Source: Tretioscincus oriximinensis (Eukaryota > Chordata > Lepidosauria > Squamata > Gymnophthalmidae). Taken from it: a stretch of 64,000 nt of DNA. Under the pieces are notes generated by a model. That model was not told where the DNA came from. It made no database searches and worked only from the letters and a program-made list of their open reading frames with translations. The position numbers and the translations under genes are program-made. Positions 23,150 through 35,149 of this stretch are shown piece after piece. Position 1 is the stretch's first letter. Each line of letters begins with the position of its first letter. The stretch is from NCBI GenBank assembly GCA_022410635.1, contig JAJVDF010000771.1, forward strand, positions 289,624 through 353,623, written 5' to 3'.

Positions 23150-25173
23150 GTAGGTTTCCATTAATTGGATGAAAGTATTATAACTTTCAGTTTTCATCTG
23201 GTCTTTTCACTGTATTACACACAGAGAATTTATATATATATATGCCTTTCATGTGTTCTTCCTATCAGTACATCCTTTTAGTGAATGAGGAATAATGTAT
23301 GTTTTCCTAATAAGTCTTAAATGGAGGGTTTCACAGGAAATGTGGACCAAAAGATCTACCACAGANGTGCTTTGAAAGGCAGGGAAGAACCCGCATGGTT
23401 AGAATCTTTGGAACCCTCTTCCCTCGGGTGCCNACCCCAAATGTCTCTTGAGGAATCTCAGAGACCAGGAAAGCTGGATCATGACAAGGGTCTCTCTTCC
23501 CTACAGTGCGTAATACTATGAGCATCTATTGGAGATTGCTTGATCCCANAAGAAGCTTTTTGGAAGCACAAGAAGTTGTAGGCACAAAGCTCGGTGAAAG
23601 GCGAACTGCAGGAACAGCCTACTCCTTGCATACCTTTGAATGGAACCTGCATATATTTATATTAGCCTTTTGCTCACTGAGTGATGGATTTGATTGTCAT
23701 TATATGAGCTCGAGATCATGTGAATTTTACCAAAAACTGAAGCTTTCAGAATAATATACTGTAGGTAAAAGATAAATCAGGATAAACAAAGATAATTTTA
23801 TCTGGAACACACAAGAAAGAAGTACCAAGTTGGGAGCTAAACCTGCATGATAAACCTGCATGATAAACCTGCATGATAAACCTATCTTGTATATATTTTT
23901 AAAACAATTTTTAAATGCTGTTGGCATATAGTAAGTCATAGAAAAATACACTCAGCCCAAACAGTGGNTTGAATCCAGAGAGCTACTTTGCGNAAGCCCA
24001 AGAGGAGCTTTACACGCTTTTCCAACATTGGGACTCTTCCCCCACGCCAATAAACCCGTGGTGCAGCCTGTCTCAGCAGCGCCTTTGAGTTTTTAACCAC
24101 GATTTGCTACAGAGTTGCAGAATAATAGTGATCACAAATACTTTGCTCTTACTTGAATTGCAAGTGAGATTAAGAGGGTTAGAAGGACACCCAGAAATCA
24201 GTCTTTCGTTCTTGAAAGGCAGAGGGGGGGAATCCTTTAGCTGGTTTATTGGTATAATGGGAATGCATTATTTAATTTGAAATTTATTTTCTGGAATTGA
24301 CTCTTACGTTACTTATACCTCAGAACAAGCATTTTCTATTTCATTAGGACTCCTCACTTCCCACATCCTTTTCTTCTACTTGCTATCCCACAGGCTACGC
24401 GTTCAAACTGAGCTCTCTGTACCCACCAATTCTGCAGCATCTCCTTAGCCCAGTTTCCTTCTGTCTTGTAAAACTTTTATGGTATCTGTGAAGTCTTTAC
24501 ACCCCTCTAATTCCCAGCCTAATGACCAAGCCTTCAATTATAAAAATTTACAAGCCATCAGAAAGTGCGCGTGCCAGGTTAGCCTTTTGCTCTGGCCACT
24601 CCGTTCAATGCAAACAGGAAAAGAAGCCGCTCCACAGAGATCTACCTTGGCACCAAGAAGCACTCTGTGAATTTTCGTTGCCCCAAGAGAGCTCATAAAC
24701 ATTTGGATCNATGTTTAACAGCTGGATGAAGTAACTTGCGTTGAAATGCAGTATCTATGGGATGCTTGCCTTGCCTATGTTTTCTAAGCNTGACGTGTAC
24801 ATGGAAGAATTTGAACACGAAGCTAGAAAGTTAACAGGGGTCTTGAATATTTATATGTGCGTTGTTAAGTGTCATGCTCAAATCCATCCTGGGCTGGTGT
24901 CTCTCTAGAGCATTATTTCCCCTAATTGCTAGGATGCGACTGACATTCTGTCTCTTGTTTTTTTCCAACTGATGCTGAAATCCACTAGAGTTAAGTATAC
25001 AATTGTTATATTCTCCTATTGAACGAATTATCTCCGCTAGAGTGTCCAAAGATGTGACATCACTTTGGTTCTGCACTATTTTATAGACTGCTCCAAAATG
25101 ACATCACCGTAACATGTTTCTGTTCCCGCCCCGGAAAAAACCCTTAGTAAAATCATAACTTCTCCTGCCACAG
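23150..25173 (+). other. VPS13B: VPS13B intron (2.0 kb)
   Basis: The intron is bounded by GTAGGT and CTTCTCCTGCCACAG. It contains a short tandem repeat with a 13-14 bp unit at 23837-23883. Nothing else is recognisable. Confidence 0.88.
23837..23883. repeat. 13-14 bp tandem repeat, about 3.5 copies
   Basis: The unit TAAACCTGCATGA is repeated head to tail with almost no divergence and ends in TAAACCT. Confidence 0.9.
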
Positions 25174-25276
25174 GTATCCTGCACGGAGCTGGACTTTCTC
25201 AGCTTCCCAAACAACGCTGTGCTCCAAGTGATCGACACGCCGAACAGGCACCAAACAGCCATGTCAAATACGTCTG
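25174..25276 (+). CDS. VPS13B: VPS13B exon
   Basis: This 103-nt exon (phase 1 to phase 0 plus TG) lies between acceptor TCCTGCCACAG and donor GTAAAG. It encodes ILHGAGLSQLPKQRCAPSD, then RHAEQAPNSHVKYVW, with the Trp codon split TG|G. The GILxGxGL motif ends the glycine-rich membrane-contact region. The polar run that follows is the linker into the PH-like domain. Confidence 0.95.
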
Positions 25277-25866
25277 GTAAAGATGTCGCAACGATTGTTC
25301 GTTTTTAGAACCATATTGTGGATTGATAGATNCTGATGGGACGTTCAAGTCAACAAGCCCTTGTCTTCAGAAAAGACTCTTTGCAGATGTTTGCTTAGGA
25401 ATGCTAAACACAAAGTTACTGCCCAGAGGCCCACGGTGTGCAGGGNGGGCGGCTGGTTTCCTTTGAGGTCTGGGAGGAGAACGGGAGGCTCTGTTTATCC
25501 AAGCGTTTACTAGATGGCTTTATGCGGAGGCTCAACCATGGCCCATCCTCTGAAATAGCGTCTAGTTACTGCTTTGTTCCAATGTTTTTAGGGTGGATTA
25601 TCCAGGGAGATAAGAAACGGATTAGAAAAGGGAANGCGGTTGTGTCCACCTATTGAGTCTGTTTTCATGCAGGCAATTAAGCCGTTTTGATCATGTAGCA
25701 AATTAAACATGGCATTCATTTGATTTAAAACAGTAATGGGTTTAATAGAAACTATGAAGCATCTTCCCATCTTGTTGTGTTCTTTGTTTTTACGGGCACT
25801 TCAGTGAGAAAAGTCGGTGCAGCTGAGACTGTTTGATCTTAAGCATCTGAATTATTGTTTTGACAG

Positions 25867-26116
25867 GAAAATGCTACAGTCTGTAGGGAGACCAGAAGCC
25901 CACATGTCCCTCAATGTGGTCATTGTGAGTGGATCGGGTCAAGAGCACGAAGGATGTTTGCTGCTGACTTCAGAAGTGCTGTTTGTGGTCAGCATCAGTG
26001 AAGATACACAGCAACAAGCTTTTCCTGTCACGGAAATTGAGTGTCTGCAAGACAGTGAACAGAACAACCTGTTGAAAGTCCTTCTCAAGCAACAAAGGGT
26101 CCCTTGTGACGTGGAG
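25867..26116 (+). CDS. VPS13B: VPS13B exon, C-terminal PH-like domain
   Basis: This 250-nt exon lies between acceptor ATTGTTTTGACAG and donor GTAAAG and ends in phase 0. It encodes KMLQSVGRPEAHMSLNVVI, then SGSGQEHEGCLLLTSEVLFVV and a strand-rich stretch ending VPCDVE. The alternating hydrophobic strands (GCLLLTSEVLFVVSI) fit the PH-like fold at the C-terminus of VPS13 proteins, which helps target the protein to membranes. Confidence 0.95.
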
Positions 26117-26206
26117 GTAAAGCTCGTTAAAGTATGAGCCACAGTTGAACCTTCGTTTCCGTTAGCAGAACTACATTTTNAACAAAGTTTTGTTGTTTCA
26201 TTTCAG

Positions 26207-26455
26207 GCAGACGGGGTGAGAGACAGACTATCTGAGCAACAGTATAACAGACTTGTGGACTACATCACCAAGGCTTCCTACCATTTTGTCCCAGGCGCTC
26301 TCTCGGGGCAAACCCCAGCGCATCCTGTAGCAGCAGAACCAACAACCGTCACAGTTAAGACTTACCAGTATCTTGCTGACTCAGTTTTTGCACAAGTATT
26401 TGTCAGTAAATTTGCTACGGTAAAAAGCAAAGCTTTGAGAAGGGGGTTTAACTGA
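26207..26455 (+). CDS. VPS13B: VPS13B last coding exon and stop
   Basis: Acceptor TGTTTCATTTCAG opens this terminal exon in phase 0, 90 nt after the previous one. It encodes ADGVRDRLSEQQYNRLVDYI, completes the PH-like helix, then runs through a proline-rich variable stretch to VKTYQYLADSVFAQVFVSKF and ends KALRRGFN with TGA at 26453-26455. The eight exons in this window total 2067 nt (688 codons plus stop) in one unbroken frame, about a sixth of the roughly 4000-residue protein. Confidence 0.95.
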   Translation, partial: ADGVRDRLSEQQYNRLVDYITKASYHFVPGALSGQTPAHPVAAEPTTVTVKTYQYLADSVFAQVFVSKFATVKSKALRRGFN

Positions 26456-27295
26456 GAACGTTCTGGCAAGATGCAAGTTTTCCATTTTTAAAGCAGAGTC
26501 TCCTATGAAGTTGCCAAATGAGAATTTGTAATACCGCCTCACATCAGATGTATTTAAACTTTGTGGGCTGGTGGAATGAAATATTTTCAAAAGAGAAGGG
26601 TGTGTTTTCTCCCCAGCTTGTGTAGAGTGCGGAGATCCTTTCTCGTTGTTTATGGAGCAAAATTTCGGGAAATCTTAAAGTGATGCATCAAGCGTAGCTG
26701 TCAGGCAAAGAGACGAAGCAGCCCCACAAGGGGACAGTGGAAATCCTGTGTCCTTTTTTTAACTGGAAATCGAGANTTTTCAGTAAGCCGGGAGTGTTTT
26801 TCTCCTCCACAGCATATCCCTATTTGCGCTGTGCTGCTTTAGCGACTGCCAGTTTCTGTTCTAAGCAAGGGCTGAAACCGCCACGCTTGGTTCTCTGTCC
26901 TCTCGCAAAACTTCTCCCACCTCCATCTGAAAGCCTCCAAGTGGCTGCTTTAAGTTACTGGTGACAGNTGGGTTTTAGCACAGCTCTAACCTTACAATCG
27001 CTTTCTTTATTCNACGGAGATTTCGCAGGACGTCTTCAGTCCTTCGTCTATACTAGTGCCTTTATGTAGTTTGGAGATTAAAATGGCAACTATAATATTA
27101 ATTTATTTTTGAAACTTCCTGCCTGTAGTAATCTTACTCCTCAAACAGATTTTTCTGAAGACATTTGAATGTATATGATGGTTTTGTTGCCTGGCAATGT
27201 ATAATTATGCAAGACATGCATCTCTTACTATTGTGGGACCAGAAACCTGCATTTGTATCAGCTTTTAGAGATTTTCTCAGTCCCATACTAAGAAA

Positions 27296-27301
27296 AATAA
27301 A
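27296..27301 (+). promoter_or_regulatory. VPS13B: candidate proximal polyadenylation signal
   Basis: AATAAA lies 841 nt after the VPS13B stop. No strong GT-rich element follows closely, so it may be a minor site. Confidence 0.45.
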
Positions 27302-28142
27302 AGAGTCTTTGATCCAAAATCATTAATAATAAATGCCAAGCCCAGGTAACTATTTTATTTGCTTCTAAGAGTTGTGTTCATTGGCTTTGGTCTCAAGACA
27401 CAGTTCAACCAAGAAGTTTCACCTTTAACTTTTNCGGAGGATGATTTATGCGGAGGTCCCACCAAACAGGTTTGGGGTTTTGCACACGTCTGTGAAATAT
27501 TTAGCGGTCAAAAAACGAAAGATTGAAACGATGCTAGTTATTCATCTCCTTGGGACGTTGAGAGACAAGTCCAACTTGTAATAAAATCTGCATTTTCTAT
27601 ACCACAACTTAAACTGCCTTAGCTAAATCACTGAACAAATAACCTTGTGATTGGGAGGAGCCAAACCCATTTTAGAACAATGGCAGAGGTCTGCAAGTTT
27701 TCATTTAAAAAAGTCTTTGTTTCTACCTAAAAACTATTAGTAATTAATTGTCTTCAAGGCTCACTGATGGCATGAGAGTGTTCCAGGGCCTCCTTGCACA
27801 AGGAAGATCTTACTTTGTCCTTCCAAGCAGCCCTCTGTCTTTTCAAGGTGAACCACTTCAGGATGTCTTCCAAGCCTATGGGAACAAGACTCGGCTGAAG
27901 CCAGGAAATTCTGCTGATGTCTCTTGTAAATATCTGGCGGTCAAACCCAAGAAACTCAAAGTGTACTAATAACAGCACATTTTTCATGCGTCCCGTTTTA
28001 GTACGAGTTGCCCCCAGAAGCTGAGTGTTCAGATTATGCTGACTTGACCTCATCCTTTTCTAATGTATCGTATGCCAACTTATGAAACTGGCCATTGTTT
28101 ATATTTTAAAATGTCTTTTCCTTCATGAATCTTTTTGTGAAA

Positions 28143-28148
28143 AATAAA
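28143..28148 (+). promoter_or_regulatory. VPS13B: candidate distal polyadenylation signal
   Basis: AATAAA is followed by TCAGTTTTGTGTGATG, a fitting downstream GT-rich element. It gives a 3' UTR of about 1.7 kb. Confidence 0.6.
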
Positions 28149-31100
28149 GTTATATTGTCAGTTTTGTGTGATGATTGCATAACAACCAAACAAAGTGCAA
28201 TTTTTTTCCCCACCTGCAAGCTGTGGCCCTGTGTGACGGCGCATCTCCTTTGGCCTGCAACCAATTTGCAATTTGCAATTAAAACTGAAAGGCAGATTTG
28301 TACCTAAGAGACTGAAACACTATTTGATGCTTTTCATCTNCCTGCTGAGTGGGCAGACCGAGCTTCGACCTGGTACGAGAGGTAGACATTTGTTCTTCAG
28401 AACAACGCTCATGGTCCACTTCAAAGAGGCCACATTTTCCCATGACTTTTAAACCAACTTGGAAGTAGGTTGCAGCCACCCAAAATCACAAAACATTCCT
28501 GTACACACAAGTCCGTTCTGAAGCTGCTTCTTACTGCACTGGTCTAGACCCTCACTGTGTTGAGAAATTCCCTATTAACCACCTGTGCCTGAGCCCACGG
28601 GACCAAGCGCCTTCTTGAGTGCAGACCCAAAGGCTTCAGCACAGCAGCAGAACTGGCAAAATCCCAAAGCCAGGAGGGAACCCATGGAAGCTCAGGCTGC
28701 CAATGAGGCTGGCACAAGGGAGATGTGGCCCACTGTTTAGTTCTTAGCTTGGCTGCCGTTTGGACATATTTGGAGACAGCACATTCCCAAAAATGTCTCC
28801 TCGTCTTGAGATGAGTTCTAGATTTGCTGGGTTGCCTTAACCTTGGTCTTGAAATCAGATGTTTGAAAAATAAAAATGTTAATTATTATTTTTTGCTGGA
28901 TTGGCAATATGGAATAAAAGAAAGTGAATGGAAGGGTAGAACAAGACAATTCCAGGCTGGTTACATTTGGCTAATTAGATCCCCATATGCCCAAAGACCA
29001 GCATGGAAGTGGCAAAGAGCCTGGCTCAGGGTATAAGCAGCAGCTTCCTGCCTGGCCTCACGGTCAGTTTTTGTGACTTGGTAATGCTGTATAGTGCAGA
29101 CAGCCAACCTGCCCTCATGAGGTGCATTGGAGAGGAAGTGACTTCACTGTACNTCCAAATTGCACTTGAAAGTCATAGCAAGAATACTAACAACACCCAG
29201 TCACATCTAAGCACATTTTATTACTTCTGATGATCATACCGATGAGGCCCTTCAGAGTGGTTTACTCTGTTCTCTCTTGGGGGCTACCTGAGGCCACAAG
29301 ATTGGTGCAGTGGAGAAATGCCCTGGATCCGTTCCTGGTAGAGAAAAATATATTGCAATTGGTTCGTTTTTTTAAAAAATGATTTAACTTTTTTTAATGT
29401 GATGTAGACTCAAATCAACCTTAATTTGCATGAGGTGCAATAGGCAGCATTTTTCTCAGTGGTAACTTGATACATGTGTACTCTCAAGTGTCTTTACTCA
29501 TAGCACCATGTGAAACCAGGATTTGGGTTCGTTTCAGTATAATCTTATGCACATGAGGATCAAGTTATGGTGCAAAAAATGTGCAATGTAAGCAATTTCC
29601 AGGGGTTAGGGGAGATAACATGAGCCATCTGCCCGAAAAGGGAGGGCAGGCAAGTGCAGTGTGGTGAAAGCAGCCGGGTTCACAGCTTGAGTTAATGTCT
29701 ACAGATCACTGGGACCCCCACCCCCCGTCCTCCAGGTGAGGATCTTTTAATGTTCCTTCTGTAAATAGGATCTCAGATGTTCCATTGAGGCTGACAAAGC
29801 TGCTGCCCCAAGATTCCATGCCTCTGCTCAAAGAGCTTCTCCACAGACCTGCCTGCCAGGCTCCGAGTGCAAGAAGTGCTTCATACAACTAACGGTATCA
29901 AGAGGTCTCCCCTAGGCCCTCATGACCCTTCTGTATGGGGTACTGTGGGTGCCAACTCTGCTGCTCCACCAAGGCATTTTGGCTACCCTGTGGAGATACA
30001 GTTGCTATGGCTGCAACAAAGTTNGAAGTCACTATGCAGGCAGAAATGACAGCACTCAAGTCCCTGCAAGCTGGTGCCAAAAGGCATGTCTGTCCCCATT
30101 TACTTACCAGATAAAGGGTTAGTGGTATTTAGAGTTCCCGCTACTATTTGGTTTAAACACCCTGCCACCTGTCACGATAGAAGCCATGAGGGTAACAACC
30201 AGGCAATTGTCCAACTTTGATTGGAACATCATTAAGCAAAGGAAACCGCTCCACGCAGATCACCTTGAGTGGGGCAACACTATAATCTCCTGCCACCTCA
30301 TGGTGCATTCACAGCACCAAAAGGACCCTGCAGACCCTGCTAAAGGTTACAAGCATTAAATCACCATTAATCTTCTGCGTTTCATCTTCAGTCTTAAGAA
30401 GAACGAAGGTCCCCAAACCAAAGAAGCTTCTGCATCCATAATGTAAGAGGCTCTTGGGATCAGACTTCACTCTCGGAGGGAAGCCGTAATGTTGCCGTAC
30501 CCCCTTCCTGTGCACGTTGGAGGGAGGTGCAATCCAGGGTTCCAATAAAATCACAGGTGCATTAACTTTGGTCTGGGCTCAGGTTAACTTCCCATAGAGC
30601 AGATATTAGCATAACAGGAAGGCCAAAGGAAATATAGGAACGGAAGGAGGTGAATCTCACTATGCTGAACATTTTCCACGCGTGTCAGCAGAATCATAAA
30701 TGTACAACAAGGGATTTTTTCCTAGACTTTTGGGGTTCTCAAAGCCGCCCTGAAAAGACTCAAATAATTTGCTTGATTCCAAAGGTTAGCAGCTAGAATT
30801 TTTTTTAAATGAATTTTGTCAAATTTTAGAGCCTCTCCATTACAGGAGATCCCATCTGTGGATGCCTCACAGGCAACACCACCATNGAGAGGCACCTTCA
30901 CTTCGTGCCTTATGTGTTTCCTTTGGGGAATTTTCTGCTCCAGTAAAAGGCATTTACCAAGCTATGGAGCACAATAACCATTTTGCACACAAAGAATGAC
31001 CCCAATATTGACTCTAAACTACACCATCATGTGCCTGAAAGAAAAGGGTGAAGAATGCAATATGGCCAGGCATGGGCGCCTGAGGAAAGAGATTGAAAAA

Positions 31101-31815
31101 TGTGAAGATCTCATTAAAAGACAATCCCTAGTTCACCAAGCAGCCTTGCTCCATGTTTAACACCAGGATCGGTTTCAGAATTCAGAAGTTACTGAGGTTG
31201 ACCATCCCCAGAGGGGACTTCAACCCATTGGGACAACAAAGAGAACGGCAGCAGCAGCAGATCAAAAGCCCTTCGTACTCTTGAAGCCACTTTGTCCTCC
31301 AATGACAATACCAAAGGATATTTACTTTGAGCTGCAGCCCAGAGCCGTCAGGGAAATGCTACCCCCTTCCAAAAGCCGGGAATTCACAAGTTCAGAACGG
31401 CGCACCATGATCAGGCTCACACTGATATTACTAATATCACCATCCTCACCAAGATTCAGCTTAATACAATTTTCCAACTACTGAATTATAGTAAAAANTG
31501 AATTTGTTTAGTTCCAGTAGCCCCTATTCAGAATGGGAGAGTAGAATTTAAAAAGGTGGAGAAAGACNCAAATGGATAAGAGAGACCGGGAACCGTTTCC
31601 TGTAGAAAACTGAAGACGTTTGGGCCTTTATAATCTATGTGNAGAGTTGAGAGTTCATTGTCACCAACTATGGCTTAATTGGCAGGAAAGCCAAAAAGCA
31701 GGAAGTTGAAAATGGGACCTTCCAGGTCAATATGGACAAAAGCAGAGAACGTCTACAGCCCTCACTTGCTAATAAAATACTTTTGGAGAAGTATCTGAAT
31801 GTTCTAGTCTACAAA

Positions 31816-32247
31816 ATCAATTTCAGAGAAATAGCCGTGTTAGTCCAGTAGAAAGTCCAGCAAAGGGGCCAGTAGCACTTTGAGACTAACAGGAGAAAAG
31901 TGGGTGGCATAAGATTTCGTAGACACNTCTACATCTTCAGATGCTGAGGAACTAATGTCAANGTCAGGTATTTATAGGAAACTGTGTATGGGAGATGACA
32001 AAGCATATGCAAATGTGATAAGGTGATGAACTCCAGGTTTAGAAAAACAGGTAAATAGCAGAAACAAATCCTCTCATGTGAAAAAGTCCCTGGAGCAGCA
32101 AGCGGCAATGTCTGAAAATAAATCAATCTATATATACCTGACCCTGACATTAATCCCTCAGCATCTGAAGAAGTCGANGTGTCTACGAAAGCTTATGCCC
32201 CCCACTTTTCTCAAGTTAGTCTCTAAGCTACTAGCTCCTTTGCTGGA
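31816..32247 (-). mobile_element. Penelope-like fold-back element
   Basis: The left arm (AGAGAAATAGCCGTGTTAGT, then GTAGACAC) returns inverted at the right end (GTGTCTACGAAAGCTTATGC, then CTAGCTCCTTTGCTGG) around a unique centre. It is flanked by a 12-bp direct repeat CTAGTCTACAAA at 31804-31815 and 32248-32259. The GTTAGTCT and CGAAAGCTTATG motifs resemble Penelope-like terminal repeats. I am less sure of the family than of the structure. Orientation follows the GAGAAATAGCC end as 3'. Confidence 0.7.
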
Positions 32248-32322
32248 CTAGTCTACAAAGGTCCTTTACACTGACTACATTGCATAACAATTCCCACACA
32301 ACGCCTCCCTTCACAAGACCCT

Positions 32323-32328
32323 TTTATT
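32323..32328 (-). promoter_or_regulatory. possible COX6C polyadenylation signal (weak)
   Basis: TTTATT on the plus strand gives AATAAA on the minus strand. It would serve COX6C only if the gene has a non-coding 3' exon to the left, for which the only evidence is the donor after its stop codon. Confidence 0.2.
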
Positions 32329-33297
32329 AAAGCTGTATTTTACCAAAAAAACATGTTAAGTATATACTGTAGTTGGTTTATCCAAACAGTGCCTGGGTTA
32401 AATAACTGAATACTTAAAAAGAGGAAGTTCACACTGTAAGAATTTCTGTTCTATCCAAAATACTCAAGAAAGTGAAGTTGTATACGGCATTTCCTTAATT
32501 TTATCTCACTGTAAATGTAGCTACAAGGTAAGGCAACACANCCATTGATAGGAAAGCAGCCACTTCTCAGACTCAAGTTCGTGATTCATAAAGTTTAGCC
32601 TTTAGCTTGTGACTAAAGCTACTACGTATCAAGACATCATGGCTTGCAATCTTTTAAGCTATCTGTAAAGTTTTTGTATAAAACAGAATGCCAAATTAAA
32701 CCATCTGTATTGTATTTACAAGCTTGTAAATTCAAATCTTGATAGCCAAACGTCTCCTTCAAATGGCCTGTTAACATCAACACTTTGTTCAAAACCGTTC
32801 GTTCTGCAAAAGCTACTTCCCAATTTCTCAGCTGATTCAAAATATTAAATTACCTTAAGAAGAAACTTCAGTTTCCAGGCACAGTAATTGGAACACATTT
32901 TCATAGGCATGAAAAGCCTGTTGCAGGGAGTATTTCCAGAGAGATCTAACTCAGGTGCAACCATTAAAGCAGCCCTTGGCAGAAGAGATCCCAGCTGCTA
33001 AGCCTTAACTGATTTCAAATCTCTCTCATATTAACCGATCTCTTACAAACAGGTGCTGCATTAGGTTATTATTTGCACTGAACATGTATTCTGTTTCAAA
33101 TGCTTAAACTTGGAGGCAGAATTCTGTTGGCAGAGACACAATTTCCTTGCAGTACCAATCTGTGGCCCTCCAGGTGCTCTTGGACTTCATTTTTCCTCAG
33201 ACATTTCCAGAGTGAATGTATAATTGTCTCATGGCCTTCACTCATTTTTTTTCCATTTTACTGCTTTTAATTATATTTAACATGGTTTTCAAATGTT

Positions 33298-33594
33298 AAA
33301 TATAACATTTGCTTCTTGCTGCTCCAGGGACTTTTTCACATGAGAGGATTAGTTTCTGCCATTTAGCTGTTTTTCTAACCTGGAGTTCATCACCTTAGCA
33401 CATTTGCATGTGCTTTGTCGTCTCCCATACACAATTTCCTATAAATACCTGACTTTGATATTAGTCCCTCAGCATCTGAAGAAGTAGACCTGTCTATGAA
33501 AGCTTCTGCCACCCACTTTTCTCAAGTTAGTCTCAAAGTGCTACTGGCTCCTTTGCTGGACTTTCTACTGGACCGACACGGCTATTTCTCTGAA
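33298..33594 (-). mobile_element. Penelope-like element, single arm
   Basis: The plus strand carries the central region shared with 31816-32247 (TTTTTCACATGAGAGGATT, GGAGTTCATCACCTTAG) and one arm (CATCTGAAGAAGTAGACC to GGCTATTTCTCTGAAA). A 16-bp direct repeat ATGGTTTTCAAATGTT at 33282-33297 and 33595-33610 flanks it exactly, showing target duplication by target-primed insertion. It is 5'-truncated relative to the copy at 31816. Confidence 0.78.
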
Positions 33595-34609
33595 AATGGT
33601 TTTCAAATGTTCCTCTAAACCACTTAAAGCATTTATTGTGCAGATGTAGTATGGAAGTGCTTTATTTACACTCAAGGGAAAAAAGAAAAAGGAGCATAGA
33701 GAGGTTCACTGAACAGCCATCACGATGGTCCCACCACAGAATCTGTCACATGCCCTCCACATGCTCTTCTCCCACATCCAAGCCTTTCTTTCCATGATTC
33801 TAGGANAAGCATCTCTCCCTTTTGGTACTAATGCTCAATTCTTTATCCCCAATGGAAAAACATGAGACCATCATTTTATTTAGGTACGTAATTTAATGAG
33901 CAGTGGTACTGCACCAGAGCAAAAAAAGAAGGAAATCTCTGAAACAGCAACCATCAACTGCCAGGTTTCTAGAGGGTCTGAAAGAGAGAGAGAAACAAGA
34001 AATTACAATCCAGCCTCTGACAGCTCTTTCTCAGTGGCCAAACCCTTCGTGCAAACTCCCNAACAGCTTAACAACAAAAGGCCTCATCTGCAAAGATGGC
34101 ATTCCTGGGCAGAAAACTAAGTAAATATTTCTCATTCATTCCCTTGGTTCCCACCCAGAAGATTCCCCAACATTCTGCGTAAACTGAGCAAACCAGAGAC
34201 ACAAGAGTCATGTGATTACTGGGGGTATTTGAGTCTCCACGTACTTCTCATAATGCTCCATGGGAAAAAATGGATGCAAATTTGCCAAATAAGACTCAAC
34301 TATAAACCGAGTTTGCATTGCTCCTCATTTGTTTTGACATAAACTGTTATATTGTGAATGCTGTAACTGGATGTTTACATAATTGTACCACACTTGATTC
34401 AGTAGAGTTTATTATTCAAATAAGGCCTCTCTGCACACCCTTCCTGCAGCAGATTTTGAGCAAGCAGATCAGAAAATCAGCTCTAAGGCAAAAGGAGCAA
34501 TAACAAAACCGTGTCATGAGAAAAGGCCANCGATCGGAGAAAACCTTTTATGATTGAATTCCTCGTTTTATGGCTCTTCCCATGGCAATGGATCTGTCAC
34601 ATCCATCCA

Positions 34610-34615
34610 TTTATT
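34610..34615 (-). promoter_or_regulatory. COX6C: possible COX6C polyadenylation signal
   Basis: AATAAA on the minus strand lies 283 nt after the COX6C stop codon. It would end a simple unspliced 3' UTR. It competes with the alternative of a spliced 3' UTR. Confidence 0.35.
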
Positions 34616-34897
34616 AATCTCTTTTTTCTCTGATACTTTGACTTTACAATTCTCCCCAGCTCGAAACACACCATCAAGCAGTACATTACACACAGGCTTT
34701 CCAATTATTATTAGGCCTCTCAAGATAATGTCCACAAATGCTCTGTGTAATGCATTACGGAACTGCTCGTCAAAAACAATACATCCTCTAGGTCACAAAC
34801 TACATAAGACGCCATTAACACACAGTGCAGAAGACAGTTAAGCTGCTGTAACTACCCAGGAAAATAATATGGCACAAGATTTCCAGTTACCTTAGTA

Positions 34898-35092
<195 letters not shown>

Positions 35093-35149
35093 TTACCAGC
35101 ATTTTATTATTCCCAAAGAGGTCCACTGCTCCACTCATTCACTGTTTCT

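Larger units (their letters stand above)
26456..28165 (+). other. VPS13B: VPS13B 3' UTR (probable extent)
   Basis: Sequence downstream of the stop has no coding signal beyond short chance frames. Two AATAAA signals lie at 27296-27301 and 28143-28148. The second is followed within about 15 nt by a GT-rich TCAGTTTTGTGTG element, so it is the better candidate for the main cleavage site. The exact end cannot be seen. Confidence 0.65.
28166..34890. other. tail-to-tail intergenic region VPS13B/COX6C
   Basis: About 6.7 kb separate the two converging genes. It contains two Penelope-like fold-back elements (31816-32247, 33298-33594). Several short open frames lack recognisable domains. A non-coding 3' exon of COX6C may lie somewhere in the right half, because a splice donor follows the COX6C stop codon. 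The stretch 28200-31800 shows nothing identifiable. Confidence 0.75.

Noticed and set aside
23837..23883. CRISPR-like tandem repeat
   Set aside because: The units are contiguous with no spacers, and the host is a vertebrate. It is a minisatellite.
27748..27969. Plus-strand frame in the VPS13B 3' UTR (222 nt)
   Set aside because: It is short, ends near the second polyadenylation signal and shows no family match.
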